Part shown: positions 54,501 through 62,020 of the stretch, piece by piece
Layout: each line of letters opens with the position of its first letter
Position numbering within the stretch: the first letter of the stretch is position 1
NCBI RefSeq assembly: GCF_001442805.1
Contig: NZ_CP011131.1
Location: 248,001 to 312,000, forward strand
Direction of reading: 5' to 3'
Length of the DNA: 64,000 nucleotides
DNA from: Lysobacter gummosus
GTDB lineage: Bacteria; Pseudomonadota; Gammaproteobacteria; Xanthomonadales; Xanthomonadaceae
Made by a program: the position numbers and the translations under genes
Notes under the pieces: model-generated
Told to the model about the DNA's origin: nothing
What the model saw: the letters and a program-made list of their open reading frames with translations, nothing else
The model's database searches: none

Positions 54501-57500
54501 AACGAAGAAATACTGATCAGCAAAGTCAGCTATACCCCGGTCGAGGTCGATGGCACCGTCATCCAGTGGCCGGTTTACGACGAGCATAGGTGGAACTTCG
54601 CTTTTGCCAACGCTGGTTCAGACAAGTACTTCACTTTGCTGCCGCAGCTCATCAAAGAAACCGCGCAGTTGCCCGAAGGCACTCAAGGCGGCGTAGTGCT
54701 ACCGAGCGAGGCGGTCCGCACCGACATCAGCCCACAGGTCTATGTGCGCCCGATGGGTTCGAACGGGGCTTTCCAGACCCTGCCGCTAAGCCGCACCAAC
54801 GACAAGGTCTTCGTCGATCCCAATGGCCTTGTGGCGGGACAGGCCTACGAAATGTTGTACGTCGCCGAGCAAAACAACGGCGTGCTGGTCCGTCGCGAGC
54901 GCTACCAGTTCGTCGCCGGCAACGGCGGCGGCATCACTCGCTTGCCGGACAACGAAGGCGCTTACTCGGCGGCCTTCCGCGCCAACGGTGTGGGCAATTT
55001 CATCTGGACCACCGACGGCCTGGACATGACCACCGTGCGTACGCGCAACGGCGTCGTGCCCAGCAGCGCCATCGTCGAGTACCGCCGCAAGGGCAGCCAG
55101 GACCCGTGGGCGGGCACCACCGCGTTGCCGAGCCAGCCGCCGTCGGCAACGCCGGGCAGCTTCCGCTGGAACACCAGCGGCATGAGCGGCGACTACGAAG
55201 TCAAGTTGAAGCTTCGCGATGGCGATGGCGTGGTCATCGAGACCATCGATGGCGATGTCAGCATCGGCGCGGCTCCGTCGGTGAACCTGGACTTCGCCAG
55301 CAACGCCGCGGTCATTACCCTGACCAATCTGCCGCCGAACGCTTCTTCGCTCAATCTGCAGGTGCTCGACGGCAGTCGCGTGGTCGCATCCGCTTCGAAC
55401 CTGAGCATCGTCAACGGCGTGCTCACCCCGGCTTGGGCGATCGCGCCGGAGATTCTTGCCGAAGTCGGCGACGGCGTGCGCGACTACACGTTGCGGTTGA
55501 GCCTGACCGACAACCTGGTCGTTCCGCCGCACGTCTACGACATCACCGGCACGATCCAGGTCGGCCCGCAGCGCACGAATTTCAAACCGGTCCTCAAGCT
55601 CGACAAGCATCTGTTCACGCTGAACCTCGATCCGAAGCAGCCCGAAGGCCAAGTGCTGGTGCTGCACTATCGGCCCGAGGGCAACATCGCCGCGGCCTTC
55701 ACGGAAGTGGTGATTCTGCGCGGCGCCGACGGCAAGTTCCGCTGGGACAGCCTGGACCTGATCAAGGAGTCCACCTACGAGTACTTCTACGACGTATTCC
55801 GCACCTTGGCCGACGCGCAGAACCCCGGCGCCGGCCAGAGCTTGGTGCGTAATACCGGCTACTTTTGGCCCGATCTGGACCGGCCAGCCAGCGAAGTGCG
55901 CTGGGAGTTCGGCACCATCCAGCCGTCGGCGAATCTGATCCATCGCTACCAGAGCTATAACGCCTTCGGCGAGATCGCCAACGAGACCGACGGCCGCGGC
56001 AACGCCACCACGTTGATCTACAACACGCTGGGCAAGATGGTGCGCAAGACCGATCCGGAAGCCTGGATCACCCGCGCCAACGGCTTCCAGGAACGCTATG
56101 CCACCTTCATCCAGTACGTCTACGATCTGGCCGGCAGCGTCGTCGCCTATCGCGACGCCAACGGCAACCTGACCACGCAGGCCTGGACCTACGGCGCCGC
56201 CAAGCCGACCTTGATCGGCGAGTGGCATGCCGACGGCGGTTCCAAGCGCTTCCAGTTGGACGTGTTCGGCAATCAACGCGTGGTGATCGACGAAGTCGGC
56301 CGCCGCACCGGTTATGGCTACGATCTCAACAATCGTCTGATCTGGATCGAACGGCCGAAGGCGGAGAACGAAGCGCAGATCATCGACAGTTACGCCTACG
56401 ATGAACTCGATCGGCGTATCCGCCATACCAGCAGCCAGTTGGGCGCCACCACCACCGACTTCGACATCGAAGGCGAAGTCAACCGCGTGGTCACCGCGGC
56501 CGGACGCACCACCACTTACTCGGCCACCTGGGACGCGCAGGCCAACAACGGCCGCGGCGCGTGGCGCAAGGTTACGGTGCTCGCCAACAGCAAGACGTCG
56601 ACCGACGTGGTCGATGTCTCGGGCCGCAAGCTGTCGCACGTGGACTTCGGCGGCAACACCTTCGTCTACGACTACAACCTCGCCGGCTTGTTGGCGCGCT
56701 CGGGCACGACCGTGTACGAGTACTACGGCAACGGCCTGATCAAGCGCATGGCCGATCAGGTCAGCGGAATCCAGGCCTATTACGAGTACGACAAGAACGG
56801 CAACCGCACCTTCGAGGGCTTCACCACACGCGGCGGCGACTGGGCCTTCCAGCAGTCCGAGGCGACCTACGACGAGCTCAATCGCCTGGTCAAGGTGATC
56901 GACCCGCGCTACGTCATCGAGTACGAATACGACGCGCAGGGCAACCGCATCCACATGAAGTCGGTCTACCACGACGGCTTGAACGGAGCGGTCAGCAAGC
57001 AGGACTACTGGTATCGCTACGACAACATGAACCGGTTCATCGTCACCATGGGGCAACTGGGTGCCGACAATCAAACGCGCGGCGCCACCGCCAACGACGA
57101 AAGCGTGAAGGTGTGGGAGGGCGTCGGCGGCGACGGCGTTGCATTGGGCTACGACGCGGCCAACCAGCGCGGCATGGCCCGGTACGCTCGAGACGGCCAT
57201 ACCGAACGCTACAGCTACGACCAGCGCGGCTACCTCACCGACACCGTCATCGACGACGTGTTGCGAGCGCGCCGCGTCAACGATCTGGCCGGCCGGGTCG
57301 GCGATTACTACGAGTACGACGCCAGCGGTGTGCTCAAGACGAGCACCAGTCGCGTCTGGGACAACGACAGCCTGCTGATGCAGGAGAACGACAACCTAGA
57401 GAACAAGGGCACCGTCACGTATCGTCAGGCCGACGGCACGGTCGATTTCACCGAGACCTACGGCGAAGCGACCACGCTCAAGACGACCTATACCTACGAG

Positions 57501-60491
57501 TGGTTCGACAGCGCCAAGCAATCAAAGATCGAAGTACAGCCCAGTAACGAGGACAGGCCGGGCTGGGCCGCGGGCTTCTCCTTGTTCGAGTACGACGCGC
57601 AGGGACGGATCAAGACCGCCCGCGACGTCGATGGCAAGCGCGCGTTCGTCTATCAGACCGATGGCGAAGGCCGCATTCTGCAGCGCGATGAGCTGCTCGG
57701 CTCCGAGATGAACCCGGACGGCACCTTCACCTCCGGCACCCAGAACCGCTTCCACAGCTACTACCTCTTCGACGACCGCCAAGTCGGCAACGTCGGCAAC
57801 GACGGTATCGACCGCATCGACTACGCCAAGGAACTGGCACAGAACGAGGTTAAGTCCGGCGCCCAGAACGACGAACGCCACAAGCGCTTCACTCCGGTCG
57901 CCGGCGCCGACTTCGATGAGAACTACCTGCCGATCAACAGTCTGTACCCGACCGCGGCGCCGGGCAGTTACATCATCAAGGCCGGCGACACACTGCAAGG
58001 CATTGCCGCTGCGCTGTGGGGCGACTCGGCGATGTGGTACCTGCTGGCCGACGCCAACGGCCTGGCTCCGAACCAGCCCTTGATTCCGAACACCGTGCTG
58101 ACGGTGCCGAACAAGGTCACCAACATCCATAACAACGCGAGTACGTTCAAACCGTATGACGCGGGTTCGGCGATGGGCAATACCAGCCCGACCGTGCCGG
58201 AACCGCCGCCGCCGCCGGCTGCTAAGAAGGGGTGTGGTGGGTTTGTACAAATACTGGCGATCATCGTCGCGGTCGTGGTCACCATCTACACGGCGGGCGC
58301 AGCGAGCGGTTTGATGGCCGGTGCTGGCGGCAGTGCTTTCGGCTTCGGCGCCGCGATGGGAGTGGGGCTGCAGGCCGGCGCAGGTTACTTGGCGCTGGGC
58401 GCGGCGGTTGGTTCCATCGCAAGCCAGGGCGTCTTGATCGCGGGTGGAGTGCAGGACAAATTCAGCTGGAAGCAGGTCGGGCTTGCCGCGGCGAGTGCGT
58501 TCGTCACCGCAGGCGTAACCAATCTGGGGCCTGTGGCTAGGGTTCTGGATAAGTTGCCCGCGTGGGGCGGGGCGATGGCTACGGGAGCGATCAATAGTGT
58601 TGCAAGCCAGGGTGTCAACATTCTTGCTGGCGAGCAGAAAGGCTTCGACTGGAAGGGCGTCGCAATCTCGGCGATCGGTGCCGGTGTGAGCTATGGCATC
58701 AGTCAAGCAGTGGGGCGCGCTCAGTATGGCGATCAGCAATGGGGTGACATGCTTCAAGACCCCGCTTACATGAGGAGTGTCACAAAGGCGGATTGGGGTA
58801 GGACCGCTGTTCGTGGTTTCACCAGCAATGCCATTGCGGGTGTGGTGAGTGCTGCTGCCCGCGGCAATCTGTCAGGCGGCGCGCTTGCCCAGATGGGCTT
58901 GGACGTACTTGGGAGCACGATAGGCAATAGCATTGCCGAAAGCGCTGCAGCACGTCAGCAAGCTGAGTTCGACGCTTCGGTGGCTCGTAGCGAGCTAGGA
59001 ATACAAGCCGATATGGCGGCTATTGGTGAGGCTAATCTCGCGGCTACCAGTGATTATGCAATGGCGAGGATGCAGGCCAATCTAGATGGGGGGCTGCAGG
59101 CTCGGTCGGAGCAAGGACGCGCACGTGGTAATGCGCGAATAGAACGGGATTTTGATCGGAAATGGGCGACCGCAGAAGCCAGAGCTCGAGCCGCGGCCGC
59201 ACGTATGGACGCTCAGGCAGCCGAGAACAGGCTCTTCAATTGGTTGCTGGATGGCAAAACGCTACATAGCAACTATGAGTACAGGCCCAGGTCGTCGGCA
59301 CTTCCTGGTAGTGCGAGGCGCTCAGTGCCCATCGAGCCGTTATCCGCTTACGAGAAACGGTTGCTCAATGGCGATATGACTGCGCTCTGGGACATGGGGG
59401 CCGACCGAATCAACGCGCTTGGTGACAGTATTTGGAATGCCTATGCGGATACCGAATTCGGGAGCAGCGAGTTTGGTGATAGGCTGATGACGACGAATAG
59501 ACGGCGCATACCATACTGGAATACTGACGCGATCAAGCGTAGTCAGCTCCCATATACAATGGCTGTGGGAGATCGCGCTCAACCGGGCACGATTGCCGAC
59601 AAGTATGTGGGCTATCAAAAGGCAGGTATCAATTTACTCGCCGATTTTGCCCAGCTTGGGTTTGACATAGCTCCAACGTGGCAAATTGGGTCTTTCTTTG
59701 GCTATGGAACACCGCAGGTCCCGCACTTTACGCTCAGTAATCAAGAGGTGATGGGTGGTTCCATATTTGAGATCGCCACCGTTTTGCTTGGTGAAGCCGC
59801 AGGCCTCGCGAAAGCTGGCAAGGCCCCGGGTGCTGCCAGATCGTCGGTACGAGCTGTGCATGTCGCTGAGGTCGGATTATCTGAAGCCCCAAACTATGTT
59901 GATCTGGTCGCAAACTTTACCGGGAGGAGTCCCGATGACATCGGGGCCTACTATGCGGATCTCGGGGCGAAAGGCGCTGACTACGAGCGTTTAATCGGCA
60001 ACGCAGTTGAGAAATACGGTCTTACTCCCGACGAAGGTCACGTGATCTTCGGATACACGACGAATTTGTTCTATTGGGATCTCAACAAGGCCATACGTAC
60101 GGGAGGAACGCCGCAAGCGAATGCATTGGCGGATCTTCTCAAAAGTGGACTGAGGAAAATGCCCCCGGCATCTGATTTGGAATTCAGAGGCTTTCGAGTC
60201 GAGCCTCAGGGTCTTGCAGATTTTGACAATGTATTCAAAGAAGGGCGGACGGTGACGTCTGACTTCTGGTCTACCGGCCCTGATATAAAAGAAGCCTACA
60301 ACGGGAGTAGAAACGTTGTAATACATACCTCGCGAGCTCGGAATATTTCTGATCTAGCGTTTGGCGTGCATTACAATGATAAGGTCGGCAAGACTCGGTA
60401 TACTAGCGAGGCTGTGATTCTTCCTGGCAATAGGTTTGAAATCACGGGCTATGATAGTAACGGACGCATGATTCTGGAGGAAAAGCGCTGA
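45501..60491 (+). CDS. Giant YD-repeat (Rhs-like) polymorphic toxin with LysM and C-terminal ADP-ribosyltransferase domain
   Basis: A single 4996-codon frame, about 0.55 MDa. Residues 1-60 form an N-terminal module (VTGNGLGL, VFVNAATGNLIL) shared with other giant proteobacterial YD proteins; no Sec signal is seen. YD repeats (YD-A-G--, RY-YD) then fill residues about 110-4140, interrupted by a carbohydrate-binding-like insert (900-1039) and a beta-rich insert (2855-3474). A LysM domain lies at 4157-4204 (YIIKAGDTLQGIA), then a Pro stretch, a Gly/Ala hydrophobic region (4247-4400) and an Ala/Arg-rich linker. The last 120 residues carry ADP-ribosyltransferase features: R4896 in EFRGFRV, S4924-T4925 in FWSTG and E4970 in TSEAVILPGNRFEI. 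The canonical Rhs core end (RYYDP---GRF--DP) is missing. The 3-prime part is richer in A/T. An immunity candidate overlaps the stop. Confidence 0.92.
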   Translation: MVAIVTGNGLGLQSSSALGLGGRGQVGSAGFGKSGEQVFVNAATGNLILRDRDQWLLGRGVDAELYRAYNSQAQLVGEAWRSGTSKQVNGLTGTVNTAGSTVTRTDWDGSRTTYAWDTARSLYVATSGAGTRDTLAWDGGTQRWTWTQGGSQLIERYDATKNGRLFESVDRDGNAVQYSYNAAGSLSQVATAAGETTILDYDGSNRLSKVRTVTQNGAGPQTSTAVRYSYDGSGRLSTVTLDLSPDDNSVSDGKVFTSTYAYDGSSARIASITQSDGAKVAFTYQLVGSDYRVASIAQTSDTGVLRTTTLSYDVANRRTTITDPLGQDTILSYDDQGRLLQTSSPAVAGVRQTQVFTYNADGQVATIRDGLNNEVKYTYDAAGNLIKQEDAIGTIVERTFGSDNQLLSETVSGPNTVTATTRYVYDAEQHLRFKISAEGRVTELRYNAAGQQTGLLTYSEGKYTGSDFSEAAVVSWVGANARIGERTDTAYDFRGNVSSVTRYGTLAADGSGVTDDKTIQSRYVYDEQGRLLQHYAGPIGNPDVEQFTYDGLGRVLSATAFNDSITLTQYDDAQRRTIVSFSNGLVRTSTYNHAGELIALAESGSGGTVLSQVRYHYDADGRLRMTEDALGAKTHVLYDEAGRRVAEIDSAGALTEYLYDANNQVIKTTRYANAVSAAGLASLIDGSGKPKQTTTVSGQTVALTLANAGVKPAVDAVNDRNEWRFYDSAGRLFKTVGADGALTEYTYDAASRLIRSRVYDIRVNMTTFRANPTSANAVSAFPSPPTDLITRYYYSADGLLIGVMDGTGGFTETKYDGAGRKVKTITYWQSANENLLDAGTLDQLRPTTSALDIHTYFNYDSRGLLISQIDGERYLTRYEYDAQGHVTQRIRGERVSEASLKGTRTLNGSFNARMETFGGFPQVKVWVDNALAATVTLDSATYKTYNFSANVARERNHDVRLEFIISTGSSVWINAAEFSGVSFDAGGHSNWTSPGSSTVQQYPSGEVAAYGDLLAVWSTPDPQSEWPVFPDSLDVTLPGVLEKTSFTYDTDGRLLSKTEFSSSGNVESRYAYDSQGNLIAENRADRKAQYRFDLQGRLTAQLSGEGVKALQALGANPTQSAVDAIWADWGVRYQYDTAGHRTAMIDALDRSTLFYYDAQGRLTHTVSAAGEVTEQRYNVFGEVSQSIVYALRLTSLSLGQMHGGQMSQSERDAIAALDNDKASRTTLSYAVTGLLSRTIDALGAYTDRTYTTFGAIDTVTRWSDFGRSQSKLIETDHNYDRAGREVNVIEDSAGSGNQLKLRTTNNYDAFGRVVTRYVQGADGALKNVVSKSYDRRGQVLNVKDRDSDTSNYFLSYDAFGNVLTRGEFTSPGVQTFTTYSYTAFNREIQVTTAEGVQTKTRYNEFGQVVELIDGRGNSTTYEYDLDGRLIRSTDPAGTVSTRYDQAGQVIETTDARGVKSTFEYDAVGRVLTRTFDPTGLAIKTKYEYDAKGQLVRITDPLGTVSETRYDLNGQKVAVVVDAGDGRLNLTTTFEYDALGQTVQTTEGAGTAAAVVTRYEYDKGGRRTATILDPNGLALTTRYTYDAADMVVASTDANGQVTRYVYDRNSELLLTIDATGAVQRRDIDRVLGRFLGVTQFAKPIDLTGLGLKVTLAEIQARLQPQTGVDRTTQQIFDADGRLRYAIDSQGYVTEFVYDASNNIVRTIAYAFAISSWTNITAQTVSGLLSEQTSVMHAKDRQTQTIYDAAGRAVFQIDAGRFVTRNKYDANGNLIERARFVTEYPAASATTLQLLDAWAAGQATNATAEEHWIYDAASRVIWQVDSGGRATRHTYDAAGNRRMSTLFLHLASESKRPSAYTMQGMAAWSALYGFEEARYTNQTTMWFYDAAGRNVLSYDASDRFTETGYDAVGRAISSSRYDRGWGASNPPVTLDTAVADLRVFLTSEGSTSKTTQYRYDAAGRLSDTIDAIGGVRHYQRDGLGQVIAEFAAWGTAEQVVTRRSYDAVGQLVEEASAADTAEASRKRFVYNAFGQVVASIDPRGVELAESDSAWALDQRYSLGYRNETGAALRAADLSAAQKTALLARYTSRSNYDVSGRLVESIDPHGGTVARDYDGFGNVIRVVDAMGRAGLFFYDALGRVTHQVDPEGYLTRTEYDFQGNASKVHRYFERIDYNFPAHGVPSTPAGAVATTQMEYDLAGRLVQVTDAQSHVETYAYDHYGFGKRTRFTNKLGGTTHYSYDRLGRLLSERLPVTAAARVGGAPDFVVNYYQYDAHDNLTRLSEGGESADSRDTYFSYDGLNRKVSTRVDVAVVWGETIAVEKIKYDTRGNMIEKIGANNARTVYYYDANNRQVGQVDSNGLLTLNEFDAAGNLIRTRAFENPVALPVGWALPSAPINPATGKPDQVRETRFSYDANGRRIGSRVMNVLYGGIGPDSSDPTKQTYHIDAGDIVETWTYDLGGRLVEHRDGNGNLTQTYYNALGQKRLEIDGEGYAVKWDRDAEGNVLTETRYAQRPATPAGNESAEQIIAGWPTDAENDRVTVYTYDKMGRRLSESRLNVDYGVVDTGTGGLTQIDNGTATTVYAYDAAGNLLKRTDANGSVFGWEYDKIGRNTAAILPGFVDYAGRYVTARTEYSYNGLNLVLKETRRGAGNDGDQVTSYVYGSGGRLLSKTNAMNYTTRFGYDVVGNMTSMSYLRTDSAGGQRTETVQLSFDENNREISRVTVGSDGTRSVERRTGYNLFGDVTGRGTGPSGWQEVAEYDRAGRMSKGNMDGGVTRLFAYDRNGNAVVKIESPSVDLSQAQWNLETIRSLAQEQKQGLFSTLTLYDKRNNAVQVIQAAMSAEGERLGLKPITVNPTRPGEIAVGVGGRIGGERQVPQMGEVNGSIVSQPSTTGVELSYNASGALRLGNSYNVEYMDVTVTVDVPDLTAIFGQYDLKVVAIPPPLGFPKEVYSLGTGTVSLNFNTQDAIDGEGSLLGRFFDRNPHRIGAYLQVYVVKKSTNEEILISKVSYTPVEVDGTVIQWPVYDEHRWNFAFANAGSDKYFTLLPQLIKETAQLPEGTQGGVVLPSEAVRTDISPQVYVRPMGSNGAFQTLPLSRTNDKVFVDPNGLVAGQAYEMLYVAEQNNGVLVRRERYQFVAGNGGGITRLPDNEGAYSAAFRANGVGNFIWTTDGLDMTTVRTRNGVVPSSAIVEYRRKGSQDPWAGTTALPSQPPSATPGSFRWNTSGMSGDYEVKLKLRDGDGVVIETIDGDVSIGAAPSVNLDFASNAAVITLTNLPPNASSLNLQVLDGSRVVASASNLSIVNGVLTPAWAIAPEILAEVGDGVRDYTLRLSLTDNLVVPPHVYDITGTIQVGPQRTNFKPVLKLDKHLFTLNLDPKQPEGQVLVLHYRPEGNIAAAFTEVVILRGADGKFRWDSLDLIKESTYEYFYDVFRTLADAQNPGAGQSLVRNTGYFWPDLDRPASEVRWEFGTIQPSANLIHRYQSYNAFGEIANETDGRGNATTLIYNTLGKMVRKTDPEAWITRANGFQERYATFIQYVYDLAGSVVAYRDANGNLTTQAWTYGAAKPTLIGEWHADGGSKRFQLDVFGNQRVVIDEVGRRTGYGYDLNNRLIWIERPKAENEAQIIDSYAYDELDRRIRHTSSQLGATTTDFDIEGEVNRVVTAAGRTTTYSATWDAQANNGRGAWRKVTVLANSKTSTDVVDVSGRKLSHVDFGGNTFVYDYNLAGLLARSGTTVYEYYGNGLIKRMADQVSGIQAYYEYDKNGNRTFEGFTTRGGDWAFQQSEATYDELNRLVKVIDPRYVIEYEYDAQGNRIHMKSVYHDGLNGAVSKQDYWYRYDNMNRFIVTMGQLGADNQTRGATANDESVKVWEGVGGDGVALGYDAANQRGMARYARDGHTERYSYDQRGYLTDTVIDDVLRARRVNDLAGRVGDYYEYDASGVLKTSTSRVWDNDSLLMQENDNLENKGTVTYRQADGTVDFTETYGEATTLKTTYTYEWFDSAKQSKIEVQPSNEDRPGWAAGFSLFEYDAQGRIKTARDVDGKRAFVYQTDGEGRILQRDELLGSEMNPDGTFTSGTQNRFHSYYLFDDRQVGNVGNDGIDRIDYAKELAQNEVKSGAQNDERHKRFTPVAGADFDENYLPINSLYPTAAPGSYIIKAGDTLQGIAAALWGDSAMWYLLADANGLAPNQPLIPNTVLTVPNKVTNIHNNASTFKPYDAGSAMGNTSPTVPEPPPPPAAKKGCGGFVQILAIIVAVVVTIYTAGAASGLMAGAGGSAFGFGAAMGVGLQAGAGYLALGAAVGSIASQGVLIAGGVQDKFSWKQVGLAAASAFVTAGVTNLGPVARVLDKLPAWGGAMATGAINSVASQGVNILAGEQKGFDWKGVAISAIGAGVSYGISQAVGRAQYGDQQWGDMLQDPAYMRSVTKADWGRTAVRGFTSNAIAGVVSAAARGNLSGGALAQMGLDVLGSTIGNSIAESAAARQQAEFDASVARSELGIQADMAAIGEANLAATSDYAMARMQANLDGGLQARSEQGRARGNARIERDFDRKWATAEARARAAAARMDAQAAENRLFNWLLDGKTLHSNYEYRPRSSALPGSARRSVPIEPLSAYEKRLLNGDMTALWDMGADRINALGDSIWNAYADTEFGSSEFGDRLMTTNRRRIPYWNTDAIKRSQLPYTMAVGDRAQPGTIADKYVGYQKAGINLLADFAQLGFDIAPTWQIGSFFGYGTPQVPHFTLSNQEVMGGSIFEIATVLLGEAAGLAKAGKAPGAARSSVRAVHVAEVGLSEAPNYVDLVANFTGRSPDDIGAYYADLGAKGADYERLIGNAVEKYGLTPDEGHVIFGYTTNLFYWDLNKAIRTGGTPQANALADLLKSGLRKMPPASDLEFRGFRVEPQGLADFDNVFKEGRTVTSDFWSTGPDIKEAYNGSRNVVIHTSRARNISDLAFGVHYNDKVGKTRYTSEAVILPGNRFEITGYDSNGRMILEEKR

Positions 60492-61171
60492 TGGCTATGC
60501 GCGAACGAATTCCCTTTGCCAGTCTGCCCGCTGAAGTCAAGGCGATCGTTGAGGTCGACGATTTCATCAAGGCATATGCTTTGCCTGATTCCGGGAACTA
60601 TATTTTTTGGACGCGTAATCGATCCCTCGGAAAACAGCGCGAAAATGAATTTTCAGCGGAGCTTGGGCGGTCTCTTGAACGCGCAGAGCGTGAGAAGATG
60701 CTCCCAGCCCCGCAAAAACTTGGATTCATGGTTCGCGGTTTTTCGATCATAAAAGGTTTTCGTTTAGAAGAAAGCACGGATTGTCTCTATGAGACCTATG
60801 CGATTTGCGATCCTGAGAGTCAGCAGAGAGTATTGGAGTGTGAACAAATTGTGTTCGTGCCGATCATGCGCGCCATCGTCGATGTAGTCGATGACGCACT
60901 CGACAAGCTCATGTTCCCCCAGGAATATGCTGGATGGAGTGAGGATGAGAAGGTGATGCATTGGACTCAGTTTCTTTACAGGGCCCGACGCCAAGCAGGC
61001 GAGACTGGCTCGGACCCTAACGTCGTATTCGACACGGCTTTGCTTGAGTACATGAGCAGTATCGATCCAAATATACGATCGATAATTCATCAAGTATTGG
61101 ACAGGCTGGCGGGCATGGAGGTCGTTTCGGCAACGGATCTTAATGTTGCGCTTGAGAAGGGCTGGAGATAG
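60491..61171 (+). CDS. Candidate immunity protein for the ADP-ribosyltransferase toxin
   Basis: Not matched to a known family. A 226-residue, mainly helical, acidic soluble protein with no signal peptide, as expected for a cytoplasmic antitoxin. Its ATG shares one base with the TGA of the toxin gene (TGATG at 60489-60493), so translation is coupled; GGAGG lies about ten bases upstream inside the toxin end. A second ATG at 60497 is possible. Codon use is A/T-richer than in the TonB or hydrolase genes, as in the toxin tip. The immunity role is inferred from position, coupling and shared composition only. Confidence 0.75.
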   Translation: MAMRERIPFASLPAEVKAIVEVDDFIKAYALPDSGNYIFWTRNRSLGKQRENEFSAELGRSLERAEREKMLPAPQKLGFMVRGFSIIKGFRLEESTDCLYETYAICDPESQQRVLECEQIVFVPIMRAIVDVVDDALDKLMFPQEYAGWSEDEKVMHWTQFLYRARRQAGETGSDPNVVFDTALLEYMSSIDPNIRSIIHQVLDRLAGMEVVSATDLNVALEKGWR

Positions 61172-61245
61172 TGCTGGGCGGATAGCATAGTGCTCGTGTC
61201 GCAGAGCACGAGCGCGCAATCTTGAGTGACGTTCATCATGGAATT

Positions 61246-61650
61246 TCAATCGCCAAATTGATCCAGCAGTACGGCAAGATTTTTCGGCGCCAGTACGCGA
61301 CAACTTTCTGTTAGCAGGTCGGCAATCTCCTCCCAGTCGCTGCCATATCGATCATCACGCCGACGATGTTCGCAAGCCACATCGGCCTGAAAAGCGGCGG
61401 CCTCGAAAACTTTGGTGCCGCCAAACGTGCAAGCGGCTTCGGTGTAAGCCGGCGGCCACCCGTTGTCGATCATCACCACATGGGCAAAGTTATTTTTCGC
61501 CCACATCTAGCGAGTGCCGGTCCAGGCGGGTTCTTCGTAGGCCTCGGGTAACCCGAGGCAGATGGCGTTGAGGCGGGTCAGAATCGCGGGCGGAATCGGT
61601 GGGTGGTCGGACGTCTCAAGGTCTCCTGCCGGAATACGCACGATCGCCAT
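61246..61650 (-). pseudogene. Decayed MmcQ/YjbR-family gene
   Basis: The minus strand from about 61650 encodes a YjbR-like protein: ILTRLNAICLGLPEAYEEPA, then W-TGTR, then an amber codon (61507-61509) exactly where the family has Trp, then NNFAHVVMIDNGWPPAYTEA. Around 61400 the frame shifts: PPLFRPMWLANIVGVMID is readable in another phase (61346-61400). The original phase returns for SDWEEIADLLTESCRVLAP to the end at 61246. One nonsense change plus two compensating frameshifts show a dead gene. YjbR proteins have a CyaY-like fold and unproven DNA-related roles. Confidence 0.82.
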
Positions 61651-62020
61651 CGTGAATCTCGAAAGCGCAGCCCGCGACATCGGTCCATACGCAGCGGCAT
61701 ACGAACCACATCGCCGCTCGATTGCGCACACCAGCCGCCAATCGAATCATCAGCGTGAACTCGGCCAATACCGCGGCGCGTCTGGTCAGTAGCGTTGAGG
61801 TCCCGATGCGCGCGGGTTGGTTCCGCGTGCATCGCGTAATGACGCGTGAGGCGCCGGCGATACGGTGCCTTGCGACGATTTGCACGCCGCTTTCGAGACG
61901 CGCCCGACACTGCGGCAATCGCCCTCACATGTGCGTCAACGCGTGATGGTTTCGGCCTTGGGCACGTGCTTCATTACATGCGCGCCTTCCATGGTGGAAG
62001 GCTTTCAAGGAGGAAGCACA
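61651..62020. other. Intergenic region after YjbR pseudogene
   Basis: 370 bp with no recognisable gene on either strand. It must contain the promoter of the small secreted protein at 62021; I see no clear consensus elements. Possibly partly derived from sequences upstream of the dead YjbR gene. Confidence 0.45.

Noticed and set aside
54786..57200. An 804-codon minus-strand frame within the giant YD gene.
   Set aside because: Low-complexity Val/Ala/Gly/Asp translation; the plus frame has continuous YD repeats.
45501..60491. Interpretation as an insecticidal Tc-toxin component.
   Set aside because: No TcA or TcB genes nearby, no TcC aspartyl protease end; LysM and the immunity-coupled tip fit a polymorphic toxin better.
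61246..61506. An 86-residue intact small gene.
   Set aside because: It is the back half of the broken YjbR-like frame; the start Met directly follows the amber codon and the middle is out of phase.
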